DNA of 64,000 bases, taken from NCBI GenBank assembly GCA_023974075.1, contig CM043792.1, forward strand, positions 12,815,456-12,879,455. Reading direction: 5' to 3'. Numbering within the stretch: position 1 is the stretch's first letter; every line of letters begins with the position of its first letter. A program made the position numbers and the translations under genes. Under the pieces are notes generated by a model. The model was not told the origin of the DNA, made no database searches, and saw only the letters and a list, made by a program, of their open reading frames with translations. The stretch comes from Chaenocephalus aceratus. Lineage: Eukaryota > Chordata > Actinopteri > Perciformes > Channichthyidae. This document shows, piece after piece, positions 13,526 to 27,310 of this stretch.

Positions 13526-14099
13526 ATATCATGCAATTGCTATTCATGCCTCAAAACACTAACTCAATGTGACTGTAGTCTAATAATAGCCAACACAATC
13601 ACAGCTGCAGAGTGCTGTTCGACAACTTTAGGCTTTCTGATTTTCCACCATGTCACACTTTACTGATAAGAACTGGGTTTATCCTGGAAGGAATGGAAAA
13701 CCCAAACAATAATTGTTATCTCTCCAGATAGCGGATAAACTTAACCTCTGTCTGGGTGTTATCAAACTGCAGTGAGCTCGACCATATTTCTTATCCATGT
13801 GAACATTTACCCTCTGGTCGTCTCTGAATGGAGAGCTACAGTATCCCCAATCTTACGTCTGGACAAATGTCCCCTTTGCACCCAGCATGCGCTGCCCATG
13901 ATAAATCCTTTAAATTACTCCAAGGTTGTTCACAGGAAGAAACATAGCAGTCTTCCGCACAGTTATAGCAACGCAGGTAAGAAATATGGCTTGTTGGGAA
14001 CCATGCCACACAAACAGCAATGGGAATTTGTCACTCATAATATTCAATTTCTACTATTAGACCATCATTTCATATAACCATTTGAATGACATCTTACGA
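13526..14099. other. Intergenic, nothing recognised
   Basis: No coding, RNA or repeat signal recognised between the two MITE copies. Confidence 0.5.
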
Positions 14100-14660
14100 A
14101 AAATTATTTTGCATTTGTGTTGCTTTTTTAACAATTGTCCTGGAATACTGTGCTGCAGCACCTCTTTTCACCCTCTGTCTGAAACCAGAGCACATTCTGC
14201 TTTGATTGGTTAGCTGGCCGGCGTGTCCCGCCCTTCATTCTATTATGTACTATTTGTTGGACTGCTAGCCAATAGAAGCGCAAGTGTTAGGCAAGGCAAG
14301 GCAAGTTTATTTATATAGCACTTTTCAACACAAGGCAATTCAAAGTGCTTTACAAAAAACGAAAGACATTAAGAAAATGGCATTTAAAATCAGTCATTAA
14401 AAATAAAAGCTAATAAAATAAACATAACAAGAAAAAATACATGGATAAAAGTTAAAGTGAAGTCTAAGATATGAATAGTTCAATTAAAAGCAGCGAAAAA
14501 AAGAAAAGTCTTCAGCCTGGATTTAAAAGTAGTAAGAGTTGCAGCGGACCTGCAGGTTTTAGATAGTGATGTCACTATTTTACGGAAGTTACCAATAATT
14601 GCAACCAACGCGTTGCAGGCGGGGGGGGGGGGGCATTGGATTTCAGTCTATAAAGGAGAT
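14100..14660 (+). mobile_element. MITE family A (copy 3), interrupted by a LINE tail
   Basis: Shares ctcttttcaccctctgtctgaaac, tgtcccgccc and ctagccaatagaagcg with copy 2, up to about 14287. It resumes near 14563 with gtgatgtcac...caggc followed by a 12-G run (14623 on). The gap is filled exactly by a reverse-oriented LINE tail, so the LINE fragment landed in this MITE. Confidence 0.65.
14290..14562 (-). mobile_element. 3' end of an L2/CR1-type LINE, reverse orientation
   Basis: Read on the minus strand it ends ...gtaaagcactttgaattgcc, then tataaataaacttgccttgcc, a tail found in direct orientation at 61488-61571 with near-identical sequence. This is the usual 3' UTR terminus of a 5'-truncated fish LINE, with (TTGCC)n as its terminal repeat. 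No coding remnant is retained. Confidence 0.75.
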
Positions 14661-16500
14661 GGAGGTGAGCTCCTGTCTGACACATTGAAAAGCAAATTAA
14701 TTAGAAAAGGGTTCAAGAATAGTTTAATCATTGGCTGATCTGATACTCCCGGGAAGGCTTTTCTATTACACCTTCTCAGCTGCCTCAGATAAAGCCTCAT
14801 CAGCCTAGCAGGCAGTAGGTCGGTTGAAAAAAAAGCACAGAGATTTAAACATTCACCCTTAATTAAGAGGCAGTTTCAGATTTGACATGGAGAACAGTCT
14901 TTCCGGAGAAAGTATGTCTCTGCTTTGTATTTTTCATGCTCAGCAACACTATTACTCAGAGGAATAGAAGTGAGGAAGAGGTGTTGAGGAAGATTCAGGT
15001 TGAGTTTGAAGGCACGCAAGGGAAGAAATCTTGAATCTGGATTATTTCTGATGCCTGCAATAAACACTGACCCTCGTTTTTTTCTGACAACTGATGCAAT
15101 GTGTGAAAATAAATCCCAGTCCAGCAGAGCAGAACAATTGTGGAGACTCGCTCTGCTTGTCAGTTATTGGTAAATCAGGTGGAGAATCAGAGACAGCTGC
15201 CTCCACTATTCTTTCTGTGCATGAAACATGGCTCCTCACAGCTGATGTGGGCCTCCGTATTTCAAAAAGCTCTGTCATGCCGGATTTTAGATGCAGTCAG
15301 AAGATATGTTATTTCAACTTTTTCCTTTGAACTATGTAAACAGACATTACAGTAAACTGTGGATGAGCATTTTTGTGTAGCTATTATGCTTATTTGTGTT
15401 CACTTATAATTTACTATCTGAACTTTTTTTTTTACCAAGGGAAGATATATTAGAAGAAAAAATGACAAGTTGTTTCAGTTCATATCACGCAGGTCTGATG
15501 GAACAGAATACACTCTTTGATCAATACAGCTGTCTGCACAGGTCACTTAACATTATGCACTATAATGTCAGCCTGGTCCAAAGCTAATTTTTTCAGTTAT
15601 GGTGTATTGGTGTATATGAAGCTTAGCGCAAGTTCAGACAGGAAGACCTATCACTCCGTATTGCACGTCATGGCAATACTCGCTCCCTTCACTAGATGAC
15701 AGAGAGCGCCACTCCTTAGCCAACCTATCACTTCCCTCCATTCACAAGCCTAATTATCGCACCTGTTAATCCCTCTATATATGCTCTCCCCTTTTCTATC
15801 TTTCAGGTGTCAACGCGCAACCCTCCTCCACCCCTTCGCCTCCTGCTTCCAACTCAGGGCCAAGCTAAACCTCCTCCCTTCCAACCGGACCTAACCACTT
15901 ATCACCATCACCAGTGTCTAGACCCGGGGGGGTTCATCGGAAACGGTTCTTTCCCTTCCCGAATGATATCCTACAAAACCTGGGCCTCATCGCCAAACAC
16001 CATTTCGTTCTCTTGTTATAAACTGTCATCATTATGTTTCATTTATATAATGTGACCGATAATAAACATGTATTCCATACATCACGTCTCTCCTGATTGA
16101 ACTGTTATCAGCCCATTGAATGGCCATTATCATTTATCACCAGGCTTGGGGAGAAACGGATAACATGGGGCTATGTAATCAGGATGAAAAAAAAGGTAAC
16201 TCTATGCCCTGACAGTTACATAAACAAATTGATAATCAGATTACATTTACATGTCTCAATATTGTGGATCAGTAGCAGGATTACATTGCTACAAAAAAAA
16301 GAGCATATAGTGTTTGTTGTAATAGGATCCCATTTTATTTCTTCCATGTAAGCCATACTGTTCTGTCGGCTAATATTTTAATTGCGAATATTATACACCG
16401 ACTGCCTGCATTTTCTTTATGGTAATCACCTTCTTTAGTCCATGTATTATTTTAATACAGTAGGTGATGTTCAAAAAATATTGTGTGTGAGCGTAACTGT
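14661..16500. other. Intergenic; possible LTR-like segment at 15600-16085
   Basis: Mostly unrecognised. At 15774-15782 there is ctatatatgct, and about 285 bases later gataataaacatg (16060-16072). This TATA-then-AATAAA spacing is reminiscent of an LTR, with a C-rich R-like stretch between. I could not find TG...CA ends with a target duplication, so no LTR is claimed. Confidence 0.3.
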
Positions 16501-16504
16501 ACTA

Positions 16505-16790
16505 AAACGTAACGAGCTGGGAGGGAGTGTGGTCGTCTTTCTATCAGAAGGTTGTGGGTTAAATCCCAGCCTGTGCTTTCAACATGTCGATGTATCCTTG
16601 GGCAAGATACGTAACCCAGAGTTCCTCCCGATGGCATGACCAACGGTGTGTGAATGTGTGTGAATGTTAGCTTCCCTAGAGCAAGTGGTACTGCTTTGTA
16701 TGAATGAGGTGAATGACTGGGAGCATGTAAAGCGCTTTGAGTGGTCGAAAAGACCTGACAAAGCACTATATAAGTACGATCCATTTACAA
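16505..16790 (+). mobile_element. tRNA-type SINE / SINE-like repeat
   Basis: Contains a Pol III B-box-like block (ggttgtgggttaaatccc at about 16549-16566). It is followed by the fish repeat body with cttgggcaagatacgtaaccc, ggtgtgtgaatgtgtgtgaatg and the LINE-like tail aaagcgctttgag...gcactatataagta...tccatttac. The tail resembles L2-type LINE tails, which such SINEs use for mobilisation. Both the A-box and the target duplication are unclear, so the 5' boundary is approximate. Confidence 0.65.
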
Positions 16791-19045
16791 AGTCTGAGCA
16801 TTTTCTGTTGGCTCAGATTGTATTTCTGTAGTAGAAACTGTAGTATGTGCTCGTGTGTTTCATTGTTGGTTTAATATACTGCTTGAATATTCTGAAGGAA
16901 AAGGCAAGTTTTCCTATAAAAAAGAAAATCGCACACATTTTTGATGCTATATATCTTGGTTTCTTCTTTTCTAAGGTAACATTGTTTTGTTGTCTTACTT
17001 ACTTTAATTTTATTTTGACATATGCATTTGCATTGCATTTGATATTGAGGATCAAAAAGCAGCGGAAGGCGATCAGGTTACATTACTCTTATAATGTTAT
17101 ACTTATATTAGGTTACTGATCATATATTTTTTACAGGCAGTAATTGTAATGGAATACCATTTTTCAAGTTACCATCCCGCCCCTGGTTATCACCACCATT
17201 GTGCAGTACTATGACCTACAACTGAGGAAAGGAACTTTAAAAAAAAAAACAGGGAATGTGCTGAACATACAGAACATTTCATTGTTTGTCAGTCCACCCA
17301 AAAGTAGGATTCATTATAGTTTTATGGACTGCCCAATGTCCAACTAATGGTGGCACTGAAGATAAAATAGATCAAATCTATTTTCCTGCAACTATTTAGG
17401 GAATGTTGTGCCAATCCATCGAGTGGATGTAGAGAAATTTCACTGAGTAAGTAGGTAAGTAATTTTTGACGTTCTTGTGGCATTAATGGAAAAGTCAGGG
17501 GATCACCAGAGTCATGAGAATGTGTCCTCTGGGCATCATGGATATTAGTAGAAAGTTTAACTGAATTCCATGGAGGACTTGCAGACCAAGAAACGTACAG
17601 ACCGGCAGGATGAGACCTTGAGACGGCTCTAAATTGCTTAGCACTGGAGGTGCCAGGAAAGCATGCACATCATAAAGAAACACCTTTTTTATATATATAT
17701 ATATATATATGTAATGTCTATTCTAATCTGCTAGCGGTGCTAACATGTAAAACAGCAAGGTGCTATATTATCTTGAGGTTCAAAGCACCTTTTAGGAAAT
17801 TAGTATTCATAAAGTTATACAGTGTGCTACGATAAAAGCATTTGATAGGAAGCAGCTGATTCACACCGCACCTGTTCTCAGCAGAAAGCAGATTCCCATT
17901 GCACTTCATGAGCTGGCTGTGAAGTGAAAACTGCATTTAAAACTGTACATTATATGGACTTAGCACAATGCACAGTGTTCATCTTTTGCCATAAAAAGAT
18001 AAATATGTTTAAATTGGTTGAGAGGTAGGAACAACAGTATAACTATAGGTTTTACGCCTCATTTGTTATTGTATCATTATTGTGGGCACAGTACTTTAAA
18101 CTGAGCTAAGTCAATGTTTTATAAGAAGGTCAATTATGAGCAAAGCTTCCATGAAACGAGGTCTTTCCTGCTCTGCCTGTGGCTGGAAGCAGTGATACAA
18201 AGCATGATGAACAGCCAAACTGATCTCATAAGAAATATGTCGTAGCAGCATCTTTAAAGAAAAGGGTATTTAATAATTGCAAGGGTTATTGGCCAAGTTG
18301 CCTGCATCTACCTACGAATCATCACTATATGTGGAGGGGAGAAAAAAATACATTTACATATGGATGACTCGCAGAATGCTGATGCATTTCTCTGCCAGCA
18401 CTATTAGGGCTGTTCTCCATTCACTGCACATGGCTCGTGAACAGTATGGCATTCTAATGTGGTCATTTCAGAGGTATGGAGTACACTCTATGCAGCTCAA
18501 GCCCCCGAGTCAGAGTCTACATGTCTCATCAGCTGAAAGCACCAGAATGATTTGTTTGTGAAACACATCATAAAGCCAACTTGAGGCAATGGCGAGGCAA
18601 AATTGGTTACGTCTGACACTGACTCATCTCTCAGTCGTTTTATCTTTCAACTCAAAGGAAAGATAGAAACATATGGTGCCATTCCCAGTCGCTGGAATGT
18701 CAAAGTAAAAGTGAAGCAAGAGGTCAGTTTAGTAATAATCACATGCAGTCCTCCTGCGGGCAAAATTACTCTGTGGCCTTTTTGCAAGTTTACAGATGGT
18801 GTGCATTAACAAAGCATAAATTACTTGAACAGTGCAACAAATGGGGTGTGAACCAAGGAACAGATTTCATACCATTTTTCTTCCAGCTACAGTATTACAA
18901 TTATCTTGTTAATTATAATCAGAAAGATTGCTGTTTTAAAAGCAAACATATATAAATTAGGTTACGTTGTTTTTCTTCCAGAGTGTGAAGCCAACATTTC
19001 ATATCTACCTACCTACCTACCTAACAATGTGGACAGATTCCACAT
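16791..19045. other. Intergenic; short (AT)n at 17691-17710
   Basis: No gene or transposon recognised. A 20-base AT microsatellite lies at 17691-17710, and a (CTAC)n tract at about 19005-19022. Confidence 0.5.
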
Positions 19046-19046
19046 G

Positions 19047-19065
19047 GCACACACACACACACACA

Positions 19066-19137
<72 letters not shown>
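19047..19137. repeat. (AC)n microsatellite
   Basis: About 45 AC dinucleotides with one internal AT interruption near 19071. The histidine/threonine-repeat frames across it are artefacts. Confidence 0.98.
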
Positions 19138-19140
<3 letters not shown>

Positions 19141-20280
19141 GACCGTTTCCATACACTGCTGCCAGATCAGATTCAATGGTTTTGTATCATAAACAGCTCG
19201 GCCTCGTAATTACACATATCTCAGTCACAAAACATGCAAAAGCTTCAAATTGGAAGACGTCTTGATAATAAAAAAAAGACATATCGATATACAGCCAATA
19301 GAAAAAAAACCTGTGGCCTCTTGTTACCTTTTATAGTCCTTTTTACGGATCATTCAGATATTTTTAAAAGAACTAGGAGCAAAATGTTACGTTTTATGAG
19401 TATTCATGGTGTGCCAAGTGTCTGATGTGCTCCGCTGCGTATTTGTTTATGTCTTGGAGACAGAATATGTGATTTATAGTTAGACTGGTGGGGGTGGCAG
19501 CAAGGGAAGCTGTTATGTTCTTCCTTTGCTTCTTGTCGTGCGCCGCTGTTGTTCTCTCCTGCTCGCTGTACGTTCACCCCGATATGCACCCTCAGGCAGT
19601 TTGCCTTTCATTATTTCTTTTGAAACTTTCATCTGAAGTCTCTGAGGGATTAGCCCTCATGATTCCTGACACAGTCAATGAAAAACAAGCCTCATATACA
19701 GGGAGGCTTACAGCCAGAAAAGCTGTGCTCAGCCCTCCCCTCTCTTCTATGTGTGGAAACATATCACAGTTTACACAACGCGTGAAGTGGAGGCTCCTCT
19801 CTTTTCTGATCACTTTGACATATATATTGGCTGATGAAGAAGACGAACTAAGCTAGGTAGCCAATACAAGACTTAGCAGTACAGATACATGTGTGCTCAC
19901 TATTTGGCAAGCAACCGGTCACAGTTGCCCTCTTTATCTCATGTCTTGTAAAAGCTTATTCATGATTTATAAGGTGTTCACAACCTAATTAATAAATGAA
20001 TTACAAACAATTGGTAAACCTTTTATAAGGGTAGTCTTATTGTAAAGTGGTACCGAAATGTGTTAGATTTTGTATGCAAATATCTAATATATAAGTAGAT
20101 TTACACATACGAGGAATTTGCCGTGCATACAAAGACACAGAAAGAAGAATATGTAGCAAAATAAAATTGACTATAATGACAGCTATTTAAAAAAAAAAAA
20201 GAGTTTAAGACTATTATTATGATATAATTATGTTGTTGTCAGAAAGTCATTTTATATTTTTGATGACATGTAGCACATAA
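19138..20280. other. Intergenic, nothing recognised
   Basis: No coding motif or transposon end recognised. The 122-codon frame at 19488-19856 has no domain I know. Confidence 0.5.
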
Positions 20281-20281
20281 G

Positions 20282-20331
20282 GACTTTTTTTTGATAAAGT
20301 ATCTGCTAAATAAATATATTGTAATGTCACA
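20282..20331 (+). mobile_element. L2-type LINE tail fragment
   Basis: ttgataaagtatctgctaaa followed by taaatatattgtaatg is a diverged version of the tail at 21350-21398 (ttggataaaagcgtcagcta). It is a short 3' stub sitting immediately upstream of the larger L2 copy. Confidence 0.5.
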
Positions 20332-20339
20332 TTAATCTC

Positions 20340-21398
20340 ATAGCAATATATACGCTGATGACACCCAATTAATTCTGTCCTTTCCCCGCTCTAGAGACCC
20401 AGGTCGTCGCACGCATCTCTGCTTGTCTAGCTGAACATCTCTCAGTGGATGTCTGATCATCACCTCAAGCTCAACCTTGACAAGACTGCTTTTCCTTCCG
20501 GGAAAAGATTGTCCCACTCTTGACCTAACAATCAACATCGGCACCTCTGTTGTTTCCCCGACTCAGACTGCAAGGAATCTGGGTGTGACCCTGGATAACA
20601 AACTGTCCTTCACTGCAAACATCGCTGCTACAACCCGCTGCTGCAGATACACGCTTTACAACATCAGGAGGATGCGTCCCCAGCTGACCCAGAAAGCGAC
20701 GCAGGTTCTGGTCCAGGCTCTCGTCATCTCACGCCTAGACTACTGCAACTCCCTCCTGGCTGGTCTACCTGCATGTGCCATCCGACCTCTGCAGCTCATC
20801 CAGAATGCAGCGGCTCGTCTGGTCTTCAACCTTCCTAAATGTCTCCCACACCACTCCGCTCCTCCGCTGCCTTCACTGGCTTCCGGTAACTGCTAGAATC
20901 CACTTCAAGACAATGGTACTTGCATACCATGCTGCGAATGGATCTGGCCCTTCCTACATCCAGGACATGGTTAAACCTGTACACCCCAGCATGTGCACTC
21001 CGCTCTGCATCAGCCAAACGACTCGCTGCACCCTCGCTGCGAGGGGGACCCAAGTTCCCATCAGCAAAAACACGTGGGTTTGCTATCCTGGCTCCAAAAT
21101 GGTGGAATGAGCTCCCCATTGACATCAGGACAGCAGAAAGCTTACACATCTTCCGGCGCAGACTGAAAACTAATCTCTTTCGACTCCACTTCGAGCGATA
21201 GAATTACTAACAGAGCACTTAATAAAGGACTGGCTTATCTAAAGCCAGTTGAGTAGCACTTGAAATGGTTGGCTCTATGAAGCCTGATGTACTTATATGA
21301 TTCTGTTTTCTTCAAGTTTGTATCTTGTTGGTCGAACGCACTTATTGTAAGTCGCTTTGGATAAAAGCGTCAGCTAAATGTAATGTGATGTAATGTAA
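20340..21398 (+). pseudogene. 5'-truncated L2-type LINE reverse transcriptase, C-terminal part
   Basis: This is the 3' third of an L2-clade non-LTR retrotransposon, whose reverse transcriptase copies its own RNA into chromosomal DNA. It opens inside the catalytic palm with a YADDTQL motif at about 20346-20370. It continues through NLGVTLDNKLSF, the SRLDYCNSLLAGLP motif, AAARLVFNLPK and a WLP..RIHFK...SGPSYIQDMV block, and ends with LPIDIRTAESLHIFRRRLKTNLF near 21183. These pieces lie in at least three frames (main segments 20477-20896, 20775-21110, 20920-21201), so the copy is frameshifted and dead. The 3' UTR ends with gtcgctttggataaaagcgtc and (taatg)n, the standard fish L2 tail. The endonuclease domain and most of the polymerase are missing. 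Confidence 0.85.
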
Positions 21399-24275
21399 TA
21401 CTCTTCTGCACTATGCAGGCTCATTTTATGTTTTGGTCGAGGTGCAAGTTGACAATATGTATGTGGTCTCACTATCCCATTTCCAGTAAAGAAAATCAAT
21501 AATCATTATACCACGGAGATATAAGTAGGAAACATAAATATAAAGAAATGTGACATTATCCTGAGCAGTTTCAAGGGATCACATCACAGCTAATGTGTTC
21601 ATTGTTTGGCTAGAGCCAAGAAGTATATTTGCTTCACCACCTGAAGCAAAGGTTCAATCCGCCTTCTTGCTTTCATATATTGGAAGAACATGGGAGGTGA
21701 ATGTTGGTGTTGCAAATTTGAGTACATCATTTTGCTTTTTGACCTGTATCTTTAGATCTCTAAACTCGAAATATGTTTTCATTTAAACAACTCTCTGAAC
21801 ATGAACTGCCGGTACCAAACAGCAGAGAGTGAAGGTTAGCATTTAGCTGCTAAACAGCTGGATACTTCCCTGAGACGTTGATAGAGAACAAAAACAGAGC
21901 TAAAAGTGTAAACATCAAAGTTGTAATACTGATGCATTCAATCAGTAATATAATACTCATCAGATTAGTAATGCTCTACAAAGATAGTTACAGTTTGATG
22001 GAAGTTCAAGTTGCATCCACAGATACCTGGAAAAAAGCTCTGCCATTGTTTCTATGGAGAGAGAGCCCCCCGATTAGATGGAAGCGCTACCTTCTGCGAT
22101 GTGCATCGCTCAAAATCTTCGCCAAGCGCTGCGCTCAAAATTCTTGCATCTTTGACCTCTTTACTGCTGACTTTTTGACGTGCAACCAATCAGATGACAA
22201 CATAATGAAGCGGGGCAAGCCAGCAGGGGACAACACCATAGAAACAAAACATAACTAGTTGTTTTTACCACAAGACTCTGTGATCTCAAATCTCGCTGTG
22301 AACAAAGAGCAACTTGCATATCATGTGAATGCAGCCTAAGGCTCCAATTTCAATCAGTGTCTCTTTTTAAAGTTGGAGCACTTTATTATTCCCACGATCA
22401 ATGTAGCCGGACTCTGCTAGGATGGTGAAATGGTGCAACCTCGACTCCTTCCGCTGTAAAAACTGTGAGTTATTAAAGAGTGTATCCGAATCCCTTTGGG
22501 ATTCATACGCTGTGTAATGCTGCACTCCCCCCTCGTTCTCTTTTGAGCTTACTTTTGTCAGCAGTTTCATTACTTTGCACTTTGCTACTAAGCAGGTGGA
22601 GCTAATCTATCTAGTTTGCCCTTCAGTTATGGTTTACTGTCCGGGGGACTGGACACAAGTGTCTCCAATAATCCCTTAATTAGGCAATGATGGACTATTC
22701 ATTTAGTATGCAAAGCTGCAAATCTTCCCATCCACTGAGCGGAGCCCTCTGCAGTCATATGGAGGCCAGTGCTAATGATCTCAGCAAGTGGCAGCAATCC
22801 ATTGGAGCGCTACAGCAAGTGCACATTAATCTTGCAGGTGATCCAGTTGATGAATGACCCTGGCCCAGAAGAACTGGCAGATCCCACCTTAATTATGCTG
22901 AGGGAGCCGCACCTGGGAGGCACCGGGGGACGTCTGGCTTACTCAGGAACAGAGACCCAGGAGACGGCCTGCGGTCCACGGGCAGCTCGCTCCAGTCCAT
23001 GGCGTCACTGTAACGCCTTGGGAAAAGTAAGCCTTTTACAGAAACTCTGTGGAGTTAGAGCTGGGACTAATTTACAAAGCACATGTTATGGAAGGGCAAA
23101 TGGATGTCATCAGTTCAAGACATTCTCCACTGATAAGCCACTTTTATCCTTTTCTCACAGCACAAGAGCAAACTATTTCAAGACGTTGGTTCAAGACGAT
23201 GATGCCTCCAACAGGACGATTTCAACACTCTGTAATTGTGCCCCATTGTTTGGTTGGAGCTCTGAAATGTTTGCAGAAAAACGCACAGAAGGCAAAGTGT
23301 TGCATCATTCTAACATCAACAGCCTAAAGATAGCTCACTGACACAATGGGAGGATGGAGTAAAATAGGGAAATGGGATCAAAATGCACGAGTAAACAATG
23401 TGAGAAAAAAAGGAGAAACCCAGCAAATCCTCTTCAAACGGTAGAGTATACGGAATACTACAACATCTACACAAAGCCTTATTTATGAGGGAACATCCTA
23501 CATAAATAAGTGTTATCTCCATATTTATTAGGAAAAACACTAACTATTTTTGATATTTATAATGCAAAATGCCATACAGTTTTAACAATTGTTTGAGATT
23601 CACTTCTTCGGTTTTAGAAGGTTTTTCAGTTGTTGTCAGTGAAAGGCTGTGATAGTGTGAAGAGTAGATGAGAGGAGGAGATTAGAAAGGTCTTGAAATG
23701 AGTTTTTCCTCGAAAACAGAGCATTGATCATTTTTGTGCTGTTGGAAAACAATCTAGCTTCTTCTGTTTTGCTATTAGAAATACATTTTTCACTTCACAA
23801 CATATGCTTGAAGTATTCTAAATGTGCATTCCCTTAATGGTTATACGTAACCATATTGAAATATTCTGCAGATCGTGTTGGGAATACACCATGTGAACTC
23901 GGAGCAGCCTTGATTTACACCTTCTTCCTTTTCCTTGCAGTAATGGTCGACTGGTCCACACATCCTCATAGAATGCTGTTGAACATAATTATGACCCCTT
24001 CATAGAGGTTATTGGATTTTCTGGCACAACATTCTCCAGTCGGGATAATTTGTCCCTTTTCTTCACTGTGAATTATCTCAGAGCAAATGTGTGAAATCTC
24101 ATGAGATTGTGTTTTCAAGTGAGGATCAATAGGTATTCATGATGTGTGTTATTAATATAGTAGGGATGTGATAACTAATCCAGTGTCTCCTTTTTACAAA
24201 ATCCATTATATATATATTGGCTCACTTCAGGGTATGTACAGCATATGAACTGTAAGTATGGTGAGGGCCTGACGT

Positions 24276-24276
<1 letters not shown>
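21399..24276. other. Intergenic, nothing recognised
   Basis: No recognisable gene or element. The longest unassigned frame (22769-23341, 190 codons, beginning at GTG) shows no domain, no repeat and no splice-bounded structure, so I treat it as chance. Confidence 0.5.

Positions 24277-24356
<80 letters not shown>
24277..24356. repeat. (TG)n microsatellite
   Basis: About 40 uninterrupted TG units. Confidence 0.98.
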
Positions 24357-24357
<1 letters not shown>

Positions 24358-26079
24358 TGTTTATATATGTCCATGTCCTGTATACGTTAGCATTGTATAC
24401 TGCACTTCTTTTTCCATTATAAATAATGTATGTGTAACGCACATTGTGTTGCATAATGATAGTATAAAGTGTGATAAAGTTGAATAGGAAAATGTAATAG
24501 GTATATTCAATATTTTACCATATAAATACAAAAGTTAAATATGAAATACCTTATTTTTGTATCAGCACAATGCATTTCATGTTAATAATTTGGCAAAAAA
24601 ATGTAGTTTTTTTGTGAATTTGAATTTGAACAGGAATATAACATTAAAATCAGCAGGGCTAAAATCCTTGTATGCCTATTATATGAAAAAGTCTGACCAT
24701 ATTTATCATGGTAAAGTTTTGAGTTCGAGTTTGATTATATATACTGTATACGTTTTTATATTGTTGTTACCAATGCAACCTAGGCCAATAGCTGCTTCAC
24801 AAACATCCAGCATATTGATATAACTGCATCCACCTACAATAAAGTTAGGATGCAAAAGGTCAGCTGAAAATGGATCAAAGCCCAAAGGAGTTCTCTTAAG
24901 GGCCAGCTGAGTTTAATACACATCCATCAGGTTTTTCATCTAATTAGTCCGCTGTGTGGCAGCCTGGTCAACATTAGAGGGAAGCAGAAGTATTGATCAC
25001 GTAAAGGCTAGTATCTATCATTTCACCTCAGAATCGACACCCCAGCCTTTAGAAAACAGGGAGGACAATATTAGCCGCGGCAAATTGTGATGAGAATCAT
25101 GACTGCCATTCCAACCAGAGGCCATCCGTTTGGTCCTCTCAGTTAGGCCTCGGCTAATATACTCAGTGTTCTGACTTTGCACTGCGACAACTACCGAAAA
25201 AACAACTGTGTGATTAGAATCATAATGTGAAATGTTATACTGTGGTGTTTTGATAATCACAACTTGTGTGTGTGCAAACTGTAATGAAGTGTATCACTTA
25301 AGGGCAAACTCTTAATACATATATTTGACTATTATACTGTACGTAAGAGGATTAGGCCCACAATGTGGATATCTGAGCAAAAGTGACATTTTACTTGGAG
25401 TTCTAAGAAAAAAATCAGAATTCTCCCTAATCCTCTGCCATACTATTACACCCATTAACAACACAATATTTGTTTAACCCCAATATAAGATGGTTATTGT
25501 TTTAAAAGTAAAAGCCTCACATCTGGAAATACACCTGACAACTAAAATATTATTTCACTACTCATCATTGTTAGATTTGAGGGGAGCAAAAACTGAACTT
25601 GTAGTCAGGTTGCATTCATTTGAAGATGTTTCAAATAGAGACTTGTTATTTTATTGTTGATTCATTTTGGGAAAAAAACATTTTGGAAATAAGACCTTTC
25701 CGAAGTGTGCAATAACCTGAGGGCTGCCCAGAAAACAAAACATGAGATGAAACAGGAAATGGATGAGTATCATACATATTTTCCAAAAGATAAATCCAAT
25801 GATTCCTCCTTAATAATTTACAACAAATTCCACAGCTGCCTTCTCTATCGAGAACGTGACATGATAAGAAATGCAAGATCTGTCAACCAATTCGTAGGCC
25901 CGACAAAAGTGTATTCTTTTAGAGGACTTTTTCTGTCACGAATGTTAAAGAGACAAACACCAGTGGAGCATGTTGCTGGTTTACATATTGACACAATGCC
26001 AAACACCGGATAGAAATTGTATATCCCTGTGGTATAATCTAACTTTTAAAGGTCCTCTTGTATGCGCTAGTAAGTTAGG
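24357..26079. other. Intergenic, nothing recognised
   Basis: AT-rich, no recognised feature before the target duplication at 26080. Confidence 0.5.
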
Positions 26080-27070
26080 GTCATAAATAGGGTTGGGTAT
26101 CGTTTGAATTTCCACCATTCTGATTCCGATTCTACTTTTCGATTCCGGTTCTTAACGGTTCTCGATTCCGATTCTTTGAGGGGCAGGGTAAAACAATTAT
26201 ACATGCTTCTTCCACCAAAAACATTACATTTATTCCAGAAACTTTTACACAGGTTAGTTTACAGTAATATTCACATTAATCAGTCTGTTTATATTCACTA
26301 CTATGTAACTGTAACCTGAGAACCACTGAAGCTGCAACAGTGCAACTTTTAAAGGAAACCCCCCCCCCCATTTAAAAACAGTTATTGTTGAGAAAAACAA
26401 GCATATCTGCCTTCTCAGGCATACCGGGAAGAAATATTTGAACATTTTAAAGTAAAATGCTTCAATCTGATGCACTTTAATTAAGCAGAATTACTAGAGA
26501 CTAGATCGAGGGGGTACAACTCTAAACACCCATATGAAAAAGATCGGTTTACATTTGAATAATTAAATAAGTATATGAACATAACCAATAACCTACCATA
26601 GCCAATAACAAATACATGTAACGTATTTTATTTTTGTTGTTCATTCATATCTTATTTTACTATTTTATTTATGCATATTTTGTTATCTCTCCAGTTTAAA
26701 ACGATATGTCTGGTTTACTGTCCTATAGTATACATTGGAATGATTTCAAACCAATAATTATAAAGGAGTGCCTTGGAAATATGTGTTTACATAAATTGTG
26801 ATCAAAACGTTTGAGGCCCACTGAGATAAATTAGACTGAAGTGAACTATCTAAAACACTCAAGAGTCCTTTACCTCACTGAGCTGTAGTTATCAGCCTCA
26901 GTCTGACTGGAGAGGACTCTCCCTCCACATCATTGTAGAAACATCTTCTTCTTCCGTTAGAGCAGCTAGCACCAGATGCTAATAACAACAGCGCGTACCG
27001 GCGCACCCTCCCTTTCTCCCTCGCTCGCTCCCACTTTGAGATGGGTCTAGCTGCAGACCGCAGCAAGGAG

Positions 27071-27118
27071 GCGGATCGTATAGGGGCGGATCGTATAGGG
27101 GCGGATCGTATAGGGGCG
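27071..27118. repeat. 16-bp tandem repeat, three perfect units
   Basis: gcggatcgtatagggg is repeated three times exactly, in a GC-rich patch of the outer composite element. Confidence 0.95.
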
Positions 27119-27200
27119 TTTCCTAACTTTTTTTATCCAATAGCAATTTAAGGGATTCCAGCTGCTTTTATAAATGCTCGCAGAAGAAGTCATTCGTTCT

Positions 27201-27310
27201 AGTGATGGGAATTCCGGCTCTTCTTGGTGAGCCGGATCATTTGGCTCGGCTCACCAAGAAGAGCAGGCTCTTTCGGCTCCCAAAGGGCTCTTCAGTTTAC
27301 CACATATTAT
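27201..27310 (+). mobile_element. Terminal fragment of a GAGCC-rich hAT element with strong hairpin
   Basis: agtgatgggaattccggctc begins a sequence like the ends of a widespread vertebrate hAT repeat (agtgatggg..ggctctt). A 17-bp perfect stem is formed by 27217-27233 and 27248-27264 with a 14-base loop. No partner terminus (tcccatcact) was found nearby, so this looks like a solitary end. Confidence 0.5.

Noticed and set aside
16549..16566. tRNA gene
   Set aside because: Only the B-box-like block of a SINE; no cloverleaf can be drawn around it.
22769..23341. 190-codon frame in intergenic DNA
   Set aside because: Begins at GTG, no recognised motif, no splice signals framing it, composition like the surroundings.
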